Assembly: GCA_001655205.1 (NCBI GenBank)
Contig: LPNZ01002850.1
Span: 1 to 22,508, forward strand
Direction: 5' to 3'
DNA from: Lenisia limosa
Lineage: Eukaryota > Breviatea
Length of the DNA stretch: 22,508 nucleotides
Shown: positions 10,256 through 19,124 of the stretch, piece after piece
How positions within the stretch are numbered: the stretch's first letter is position 1
Layout of the letters: every line of letters begins with the position of its first letter
Notes under the pieces: generated by a model
Seen by the model: only the letters and a program-made list of their open reading frames with translations
What the model was told of the DNA's origin: nothing
Database searches by the model: none
Made by a program: the position numbers and the translations under genes

Positions 10256-10787
10256 TGTGGACCTAAATGCGTTGCGTGATTCCCAAAAAGAAAAAATGCG
10301 AATGGCCGCCTGAATTGAACAAAAGCAACCCCAACCTTCAGGGGTGTTGTCTTCAAAACGATTTAATAGTTGATGAGTAGTTACGAGGAGAATTGAGGAT
10401 TTGAGTTCGAGCAAAAGGAAACAGGGGCAACAAGTGTTGAGTTGATAGGGGGGGGGGGGCTNNNNNNNNNNNNNNNNNNNNNNNNNNNNNNNNNNNNNNN
10501 NNNNNNNNNNNNNNNNNNNNNNNNNNNNNNNNNNNNNNNNNNNNNNNNNNNNNNNNNNNNNNNNCCTCGCCAGAATAACAGAACAGCACTGGAACCTGAC
10601 TGCAACTTGACTGCAACCTGACTAGAAAAACAGGAAGTAAAGGATACGTCCGCGCCTTTTCCTTTTCCCCAAAAAAATAAAAAACGAAAAAACACAATAA
10701 ACAACAGTTCCCCACTGAAGAACTGATTGACCAGTATATATACATACAGACGCAAAAAGGTGCCTTCATTGTTTCGGAGTAGTAATC
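10256..10787. promoter_or_regulatory. Divergent upstream region of the RCC1 fusion and vinculin genes
   Basis: The two start codons lie 532 bp apart and point away from each other, so both promoters must lie here or in upstream exons not seen. It holds a 12-G run (10448-10459) followed by a 103-N gap. A TATA-like stretch, GTATATATAC at 10734-10743, lies 45 bp before the vinculin ATG, too close for a certain TATA call because the transcription start is unknown. Short direct repeats of the type CTGCAACTTGACTGCAACCT occur at about 10599-10621. Confidence 0.45.
10462..10564. other. Assembly gap (103 N) next to a poly-G run
   Basis: The gap follows 12 G residues (10448-10459) and CT. It lies between the two divergent genes and could hide promoter elements. 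Confidence 0.95.
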
Positions 10788-13700
10788 ATGGACGAGATTT
10801 TTGAGGTAGAAAGGCTCTTCTTCTTATTATCATTGGGCTTATAAGTCTAACTTGGACAAAATTATCGTTACATCGGGTTAATATTTTATTTAGAGCTTTG
10901 CAACTGCCATTTCTGATCTTGTTCTTGTTGCCCTTGAGAACAAAGAAGCCAACAACACGCCCCAGCCAGAACTTCTTGACCATATTGATGCTACCGGAAA
11001 TGCTTGTGACATTCTTTCATCTGTTTGTCTGGGATGACTTTGATATAAAATACTTGTGTTTGTCATAACAATTTGGTATTTTGAAGAAAAACCGAAAATG
11101 AAAAAAGAACATGTAGGCATGCTTTAATTCCTTCAGACTGCCATGGATATGGTGGAGGGCTTCCGTAGAGAGGAGTTGAAGGAGAAGCTGAAGGAAGCAG
11201 CCAACAACGTTAGCTCTACCAAGAAGCAATTGGCTGAAGCTTCTGCTAGTAAGGCTTTCCCAGGTCCATTATTTCTTTAGTTCTTCGTGAGGGTAGTGAT
11301 CTGCCTACAGGATGGGAAATGCTTGTTGCTGGCTGCAAGGTAGGTGTTTTAAACTTAATTTATTGAGAAATTATTAATAAGTGTTTTACTGGTGTGAAAA
11401 GAATAGACTTTTATTGATTTAGGGAATGGGCAAAGAAACATCTGCTCTTCTGACTACCGTCTCAAATGCGCCTATTAGAAGCATTAAACTGGAAACGTTT
11501 GACCTTAAGGGCAAGCTTCAAGAGGTAGGAGGAATGTTTTGGATGCTTATCAATAGCTGGATATAGCAGTTGAAGAAGGAGGAGACACTCTTCTCACTTG
11601 TGGCTCAAGTCTGTCAAGCCACATTTCATATGTCATTTCGGCCTGTAACAGTGAGTACTGTTTTTGTTAAAATTGTTTTCGGACTCAACTTATAATTTTT
11701 AGCCTTCTCTGTTGACCCTTTCCATGCTGACGAAGAAAAGCTGCCATTCAAGGCGATTGTCACCGAGGTTTGTGGAGGACAGAACGATTCTCTGCAACAC
11801 CCGTCTGAATGTTCCATATACCCCTCTTCAAATAAAGTCTTCTCATACTGATGATTTTCATCTTCCTTAGTTTCAAGCGAAGTATGAAAAGATTGTTGCT
11901 GCTCTAAATGAAGTTCTTAATGACTCTTCAAATCTTGAAAAGCAGAATAATGTTGCTATTCTTTCCGCTGAAATCGCTGAACTGGTAAGCTTGTTTTATA
12001 GCCTGGGAGAGGTTTGTTTCAAATTCATGATGTTCTATCTCTTCTTTTGACACATTCTTTATAACCGAATCATTGTGGTGCTGACAACATCTTAGGCTGA
12101 CCGAGCCGCTTTGGAGGTTTCTGCAGAGGGCGAGGATCCATTCTCAGCTTTTGAGCAAAACCTCGGTATGAAGGCACATGAGATGGAGTTGTAGACTTTC
12201 TTTAGTTTTTATTATCGTCATGGATTTGTTTTATTAGGTTTTCAAATCTTTCACTCCACATAGAAGCTCGCCTTAAGATGTACGAAGATGCCAGACGCAA
12301 GCGTCTCAGCAAATGCAATGATGCAGTGAGCAAGACCGAAGCAAACTCTAAATCAATATCCATACTGATGAGAATGGGTAATTAACAAGTGTTATTACAT
12401 CTAGCTTATTTATGACAAACGAACCCTAAATGTCACGCACTAGATCGCAGTTGTTGAACGCCAAGCCGGAGTGCTGCGTGACCTGACTTCTTCTGAACGA
12501 CCCAAGCACGAGCATGTCGAAAGCGTTTGTGCCGTATTCATATTGCAACTGTGACTCTTTCAGGTTATTTCCCATTGCTCTTCTATTTCAACGGTGATGG
12601 AGGATATGGATAACAACGGAGGTGGAGACGAAGTCAAGCCACAGGTTTGTCTCAAGGAACCTATATTACGCGCATTAAAGTAAGATACTATGAGATGGTT
12701 ATGATGATGAGTATGAGATTGTCTGCTTTTGTTTACGGGACGAGATCATCTGCTAACGAGAACTGGAATATTTGCAGTTTAATTGGATTCTTTAGGAGCT
12801 CGTTGAAGCTGCCAATTCAGCTGGTCAGAAGATTATTGAACTGTTCGGCCTCATGGATGTATGAAGAAATGGGTTTATTGAAATAACACATATTCATATA
12901 TTATTTTATGTTTTTCGAAAACCCCCGTAATAAAGCCTTGTAGAAGTCCATCACCGCTGAAGTTGGCCTGACAAACGGCAAGGCTGACGATCTGATTGTC
13001 ATGTTCAACGCCTCTCAACCAAAGTTTGTATCATTCCTTGTACACCACCTTTTATTTCTCCAGAGTTATGGATTTGACGAACAGCATCGTTGCTGATGAC
13101 GACAGAACAAAGAGGGCTGGTATGCGAGAGATAAATCCTCGATAAAACTGATACCTTTTCACTTTGGATGAAGTGAAGTGTAATGGGTGACCCCTTTAGA
13201 ACTTGTGATTGAGTTGTCCAACATCGCTGAGAACCTGGAGAAGACAGCAGCTGTTCTTGCTGCCACGGTTCCCCTCACGTATTCCGGAGTGGCCGAAGAG
13301 GTTCGTCTGAGGTCGCCATGCTAACTCTTTAGATTGAGACCAAGGCTCAAGAGTGCAGAGGCCTCGCCTACAAAACTGCTCTTCTCATTTCCTCTGCCAT
13401 CTTCGTCACCCCGATTGCCCCCGTCAATGACATCGGTAAGTCCGTCATTCTTGCTGACTCCTTCAGTCAACTCCATCAACACGGCTATACCCTCTCTCCA
13501 GGAGTTTGTCAACACAGCCAATGACTTCCGCCAAATTCGAAACGTTGCGCTTGCCGGGGTAGGTCTGGGTTACATACCAGCATTTTAGTTACCCACTCCT
13601 TTCCTCACCCTCTTAATTACTTTCTTTTTAGTACCTTCAAGCTGCCATGGCCAAGGTCAACGCTACAGCTCCCTCGATTGGTATGACTCTGTCATATGAT

Positions 13701-16700
13701 GTGGACTAACAACCTTGTTTTGTTTCTCAGTATATGATATAATATGATATGTGGATTTGAAACATATATGTAGCAAAACAGAAGCTTATGGTTTTAGGAA
13801 GTGCTGTTAATGATCGCATTAAAAACGCTGAGGTTTGCTGCTTCTCAATTCGTATATGATAGAATTCTCTCAATGTAGCATACATCATATGATATACCAT
13901 ATGTTGTAGTTGAGCATTTTGTAATACCTTCACTTTTTCATTGTGTAGGATGGAGACAAGCACAAGGCTTTCAATAATATGGTTGCCTCTTGCCTTGATC
14001 TTGGTATGGACAAAATTATCGCACCCAAACCCATGCACTCCAAAAAAACGAATGAGCAACTTATTCATCCAGCCAATGAGACGATCACCGCTTCTGCCCT
14101 TCCCTCTTCCCTCTGCTTCCTCCCCAATTTACCCAAGTCTCGCGCTGAAAGAGACATTAAGATGTGGGGTTTTCTCTTGTTTTGTTGTATTATGTTTTGA
14201 ATCTTCTGACAAATAATTGGATTAGCCGGCCTGACCCGATTCTGAGCTTCGAGCGCCTCCACAGCGCTATTGAAACGGCCAAGATTGAGATCTTCCTGAC
14301 CGCCAAGCAAATGAGAAAGTAGGTCTTCATAAATGCTGTAATCTCTCAGGACTGTGGCCGATTACGCTGATTCTCTTCTGGAAGGTGAAGGAGACAAAAG
14401 CATTTTGGTCGCTCTTGCTAATCAAGTCGGTCCCCCCGCACTCCTTTTTTTAGTCTAAGTATCACCCCAGCTTTGTTTCTTTTCTGACCTCTTAGGCAAG
14501 AAAGGGCTCAACTGGACTTGCATGCATCGGAGAAGCTTGCGTTGATCTGGTTAGATAATAGTGAAACGCTGGACCTTTAACTTCTTAGGCCTTTTCCCTT
14601 TCTCACCAGTCAACCTCTGACCGCACTCTCCACTCTCAACTCATTGCTGCTTTCAATGCGACTCTCAGATTCAACTGTGACATGACCGCGTAGGCTTCAG
14701 TCAAATTAAGTAGAGGATAACCCGAATTGCAGTTTCTATTATTCATATCTTTGAGGTGTATTTTGCACTTTGTGTTTAATTATTAATTTTTCCCCACCGC
14801 ATACAATCATCGGATTAGATATAAATGATCATACATATTTCAATTGACTATTCAGATCAGCTAACTTGTTGCTATCATCCCCCACTGCAGCTAATTTGAA
14901 GATTGCCGAGGCTGCATGTCTTGTTGTAAACGTTTGTTCGTAATTTGTCCTATGTGAGCTCACTTATCAGGAGGCCCTTGCTACTCTTACCGAAGAAAGC
15001 TCAGTCGAGCCATCTCGTGAGAGACAAGCAGAAGAAGTCCTCCAGAACATTGATGAAGATGAGAAAGTTTGTGAAGTTATTCTGTCATTCATCACCATGC
15101 CTTGTCAACTCCCGGTGCAAGGACCATTGCTTCTCATTGTTTAGTTCCGCCTTGAAGCTGCTGCCGTCCACCGTGTTGCTCTTTCCGCCAACCATCTTAC
15201 CCTTGCTCTCAGGTACGCTCAGAGCTCTCTGGTGTATTATTTGTTATCCGAGTTTTTTTCTCCCAGTATGATGAATTAATTGTTTTATGACTGTGTTCTA
15301 TATGGGAATGCGGCAGCTTGTGATGATTCAGCTCTCTTGCTGAAGCCGAAAAGGACGACCCGACAATTGCCACCCGTCAGGCTGAAATTGCTGCCCGCTC
15401 TGCCACTTTCAAAGTTGGCCAATATAAAGCCTCACTCTTTAGACCGCCATCATGGAAGCCGAGCGTGTTGTCGAAACTGAGTGTCTCCGTGAAGCAGTCA
15501 GGAAGCTGAAGGAAGAATTTGCCAAGTAGGGAACTTATTGTAGTTATTGACACCATAGCCACGAAAAGGCCCTCGCTGCTGGCCTCTCTTTGGACGAGGA
15601 GGCAATTACTCCCGAACAGGTTAGGAAACGTTTGTCGCTCACTTTTAGGCTCGCATCATTGTGGACGCTCTTTCAGGACCAATGAACAATGTATGTCATT
15701 TGATACTCCCTTACGTTCCCCATCTTGAGTTTCTTTTTTGGTTTGATAACGTAGCTTGATACTGAAATTGCCCGCCAAGATGTTGATGAGGAGGAAGAGG
15801 CCGCCCGCATTATTGAGGAAGAAAGAATCCAGAAGGAGGAGGAGGAAAGGTGGGCGTTTTGAGGTTTAATTTCGTAGGGTTGCCGCCGAGGAGGCTCGTG
15901 TCGAAGCCGAAAGAGTTGCTATTGAAGAGGCACGTGTCCAGAAGGAGGAAGAAGAGCGTGTTGCAAGAGAGAAGAAGGTGAGGTTATGGGTTATGTTGAC
16001 TCTTTCAGGAACAAGAGGAGAAGGAGCGTATTGCTCAGATAGCAGAAGAAGAAGAACGCAAAAAACAGGAAGAAGAAATGGCTCTCCGCAAGGCTGAAGA
16101 AGAGAAGAAGAGAGAGGTCAGTGTACACGTTACCTCTTTGGTATTCACGAACTCAGGAGGAAGAGGCTCTTCGTGTTAAAATGGAAGAGGAGGCTGAGAA
16201 GCAGCGCCAGGAGGAGAAAATGAAACGCGACGTAGGCAATAAGTGAGACGTAACTATACAGGCTGAGAAGAAAAAGGAGGAAGAGCGCAAGGCGAAGGAG
16301 GTTGAAATGCGTGCTCAGGCCAAGGCTGAGAAGGAAGAAGGTAAGGAATGGGCATTGGTGACCGTTGTAGAAGAACGTCTTGCTAAAGAGGCGGAGGAAG
16401 CAGAGGCGGTTGAGGAGATTGTGGTTGGAGAAGTCCCTGCGCTTGAGGGTAGGTAGTTATTCGTTGAGTCATGGGTTTCAGCTCCAATGGAGAAGCATTT
16501 GGAGCACAATAAGACTGTGATCGAAGCCGCTGTTGCTCAACACAAGCAAGTCTCTAAGGTATGGCTGAAGTTGACCGTTTCATTGCTTTAGATTGAAATG
16601 GAAGTGTTCAACAGCACCAACAGTGTAAGTGACTCATTTCATTGTCCACTTTACTTTCCAGGTTTCCGATGCTATGGCTCTTATGGCCGAGGCTTTCACC

Positions 16701-17418
16701 AATAAGAACCGTGAAGCCTTCATGAAGGTTAGCATGAAAGGATTAGACTGACTATTAGGCTGCCAAGGCTATCAACGAGCATGTCAACACTGCAATTGCC
16801 CAGACCAAGGAAAGCATCAAGGTAAGGATAATATGCAAATTTCAACTTTTCAGGGTTGTGGTAACGTCATCCTTGTCAAACAAGCCATCAGCAACGTTCA
16901 AGTAAGTGGTTCGGTCTCTTGAGGGCAGTCTTATCCAGTAGGCCCTCAAGAACTTCAACGTTCAACTCAAGATCATTGCGTCCGTCAAGGCTGCTTCTAT
17001 CACCCAGGTAACAGATTAGTTGTGGAACAATAAATGACGATACAGGACGTACAAGATGACAACAGCCAGCTTGTTAGTGCTTGTGGTGGCCTGTCTCGAG
17101 CAATGGCCGAAATGGTCAACTCCGTTCATTCTGTACAAGTAGGAATTCAGTTTTGTAGCTTTGTTGTGTGGTGTTGGCTAACTTCTCAGGTTGCAAAGAG
17201 AGGAAAGGATAGTACTGAAGGTGACACTTTGGTTAACACATTCTTCAAGAAGGTTTGTGGGTGTGTTCCTGTAATTGCCGAATTCTGATATTGAAAGTTT
17301 ACTGCAGTAAAGCAATTTAGTCATGACTATTTAGGTGACAATCGCTGCACCCGCACCACGCAAGAAGGGTGCCCGTGGAGGAAAGCTCAACCCTTCTCTC
17401 ATGCCCCGCAAGAAGTAG
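10788..17418 (+). CDS. Vinculin-family protein with a charged helical linker, about 40 exons
   Basis: Vinculin and alpha-catenin link membrane adhesion sites to F-actin through helical-bundle head domains and a five-helix tail. Seen: ATG at 10788 (MDEIFE), then 10894-11022 (SFATAISDLVLVALENKEAN), 11137-11248, 11281-11339 (LPTGWEMLVAGCK) and many Ala/Leu-rich helical exons to about 15700. Next comes a Glu/Lys/Arg helix (15755-16448), then a tail (16482-17418) with VSDAMALMAEAFTNKNREAF, NFNVQLKIIASVKA and SACGGLSRAMAEMVNSVHSV. The tail matches the vinculin D5 pattern (MALLMAEM..., TQLKILSTVKA, then a final helix MLxxxxxxLMxSVxxTV). The C-terminus is basic (PRKKGARGGK, MPRKK), unlike the vinculin hairpin. 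The head is longer in exon count than can be mapped bundle by bundle here. Metavinculin-like or alpha-catenin origin remains possible. Stop TAG is at 17416-17418. Confidence 0.78.
11249..11280 (+). other. Representative 32-nt intron in the vinculin-family gene
   Basis: Begins GTAAGG and ends TTTCTTTAG. Removing it joins ...KQLAEASA to ILREGSDLPTGW in frame (GCT A|TT CTT). Other introns of 28-33 nt in this gene include 15850-15877, 15978-16008, 16341-16370 and 16449-16481. Confidence 0.8.
15755..16448 (+). other. Exons encoding a long Glu/Lys/Arg-rich helix in the vinculin-family protein
   Basis: Exons 15755-15849, 15878-15977, 16009-16116, 16157-16231, 16262-16340 and 16371-16448 encode about 175 residues rich in E, K, R and A, with blocks such as RIIEEERIQKEEEER, VAREKKEQEEKERIAQ and KAEEEKKREEEEALR. 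Proline is absent until the end (VVGEVPALEAP). The pattern suits a single alpha helix or coiled coil. It occupies the place between head and tail that is proline-rich in animal vinculin. Confidence 0.85.
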
Positions 17419-17541
17419 ACCGTTATGGATGTTATGTATCGTATTTATTTGGGTTGCGGCGGATACTCAGGGGGTGGGTATTGAATTGAAATAAATAAAC
17501 ATTCTCTATTAATCCTGCACAAAACATAACGGGAGGAGTGC
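17419..17541. terminator. Convergent 3' region with a poly(A) signal for the vinculin-family gene
   Basis: Two overlapping AATAAA hexamers lie at 17490-17499, about 72 bp after the vinculin stop, a usual place for polyadenylation signals. The minus-strand flavoprotein stop lies at 17542-17544, so the two 3' UTRs probably overlap. Confidence 0.6.
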
Positions 17542-18906
17542 TTACTCCTTGACTATGTCGGCAGCAATCTCGCCTGCCCAGTTCTCAACCTAGAAAAGTC
17601 AACGCTGAGTTGAATATGTGTAAACGACTCGATGTTATTAGTACCTTTACGCCATTCTTCATCGAAATTTCCTTCATCCCCCCCCCCCCNNNNNNNNNNN
17701 NNNNNNNNNNNNNNNNNNNNNNNNNNNNNNNNNNNNNNNNNNNNNNNNNNNNNNNNNNNNNNNNNNNNNNNNNNNNNNNNNNNNNNNNNNNNNNNNNNNN
17801 NNNNNNNNNNNGCAATTAGTCAGTTACCATTTAGCTACAATAATTTGGAGCAAATTGGATCTTTACCACTGTGGCCTACTTCTGAAAGCTCTGAACTTCA
17901 TCAAGAACTTGGTGGGAGTGGGGTACCTAAAAGAGATCATTTGTGGACAATTGGTACCGATGAGGTACTTAGGATAACTTAGTTCTTAAGGTTACAAATG
18001 AGAATAGTAAAATAAATACACTTGCGCCACTTATGCTGTGTTATAAATATAAAGCCAACGAAACATATTCCCCTCCATCCCCAATACTTAGTGTACGCAA
18101 TGTGTCCAGCAAACGACCTTTGGTAATCAGGAACACGGCTCTTTTGGGTGAAAAAGAAGGTAAAATGTGCTCATAAAGAACTGTTAACCAGATCATGATG
18201 TCTCCCCCCCGATTTCTCTGCTCACATCCGGAGTTAGACGAGGGATTTGAGCGAGGTATTCGGCCTCCTTGACCAGACTTTCCTTGTGGAGGCCTGCAGC
18301 AGCTCCGGAGACAGAGAAAAATCCAAATTTGGAGTCCTTGGGTGTCAGGCAGATGTTATTAAAACTTCCTTCAAAATATAAATAATAACCACAACCTCAT
18401 ACAGATAAATCAACAGTTTTCAGAAATTTCTCAATTTCAGGGCCATGAGTGTCGTGGTAAATTGGGGCGCCGATAATAACAGCCTTTTGTGTTAGCAAAT
18501 AAGAGGTTTATCCGGATACTTTTGAATTTAGATTTAGCTGGAATATTAATCATCATCCAATACAGGCCTGAGGCAAACAAGAGAAAGGTTGGGGAAAGGA
18601 GTCTATATGATTGCTATAATGATACGAATCAAAAGGAATCATGTTTGTTCGACAAAATAGCTTGCTTGAGTACCCCACGGAGCCTCCCCTGCTAACATCA
18701 AATTCCGAAGTATCAAGTTTAGGTTTGGAAGGCTCCAGGGCGTCAGAAACGTTCATAATTGGGCCAGCTACCACATTTTTTGCCTTGAGGGATGCGCCAA
18801 TGGTTTCAGCAATTTTTTTGGTGAGTCCAAAGCGAGAATTATAGAAGATAGCGACCTAAGAAGGGATAAACCAAACCAAATTTGAACCAAATACCTTTGA
18901 AGCCAT
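17542..18906 (-). CDS. HemG-like flavodoxin-fold protein (Flavodoxin_5 type), interrupted by a gap
   Basis: HemG-type proteins bind FMN and, in bacteria, oxidise protoporphyrinogen IX in haem synthesis. Seen: a first exon of 12 nt (18906-18895, MASK), then VAIFYNSRFGLTKKIAETIG (18855-18697), which matches the FMN phosphate loop pattern (Y/S)xxG(Q/L)TxxIA. Next come AVIIGAPIYHDTHGPEIEKF (18483-18403), DSKFGFFSVSGAAAG with LHKESLV (18336-18226) and VPDYQRSFAGHIAYTKYWGW (18140 to about 18030). After the gap come GMKEISMKNGVK (to 17645) and VENWAGEIAADIVKE with stop (17589-17542). Order and spacing follow bacterial HemG, including VIGAxI, FxSV, xFAGxxxYxxYxW and a late W near the end. Predicted length is about 170-190 residues, the usual family size. 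A 122-N gap falls in the penultimate exon or intron. Alternatively it could be another short-chain flavodoxin-like reductase; the PPO reaction is not shown. Confidence 0.62.
17690..17811. other. Assembly gap (122 N) next to a poly-C run
   Basis: Twelve C residues (17678-17689) precede the gap. On the minus strand they read as Gly codons directly before MKEISMKNGVK, so the gap cuts a coding exon or its intron. Confidence 0.95.
17812..17982 (+). other. Unexplained open frame on the strand opposite the flavoprotein gene
   Basis: A plus-strand frame runs from the gap edge to a stop at 17980-17982, with protein-like content (QLPFSYNNLEQIGSLPLWPT, then GSGVPKRDHLWTIGTDEVLR). It lies in what should be an intron of the minus-strand gene. 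I do not recognise it. It may be chance, a nested exon, or a misplaced fragment joined at the gap. Confidence 0.25.
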
Positions 18907-19124
18907 TGTGTGCTCTAACAACTTGTGGGTGTGTGTGGTTTATTCTTTCTGGTTGGTTTGCAAGGACAACAATAAAAAGACCACAACCACAGCAAACATC
19001 GGTGATAATATCGAAATATTTCGGTGAATTACTGGTTTGAGAAAAAACAGGCTACCAGGAGTCTTGCTAGACAGACAGACAGACAAAGCGTTGACTCAGC
19101 TGATATCACTCCCCATTAGACAAA
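18907..19124. promoter_or_regulatory. Divergent upstream region of the flavoprotein and kinase genes
   Basis: Only 218 bp separate the two start codons, so the genes share a short bidirectional upstream region. It contains a GACA-type microsatellite (about 19069-19085) close to the kinase ATG and otherwise no element I can name. Confidence 0.5.
19069..19085. repeat. Tetranucleotide microsatellite (ACAG)n, about 4 copies
   Basis: The bases AGACAGACAGACAGACA lie about 40 bp before the kinase start codon, probably in its 5' UTR. Confidence 0.85.

Noticed and set aside
13727-14068. Minus-strand 113-aa frame opposite the vinculin-family gene
   Set aside because: The plus strand here carries phase-consistent helical exons (FNNMVASCLDLGMDKI). 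The minus frame has no recognisable content.
10788-17418. Talin or I/LWEQ protein
   Set aside because: Ala-rich helical bundles first suggested talin, but there is no FERM domain, and the tail (QLKIIASVKA and flanks) fits vinculin better.
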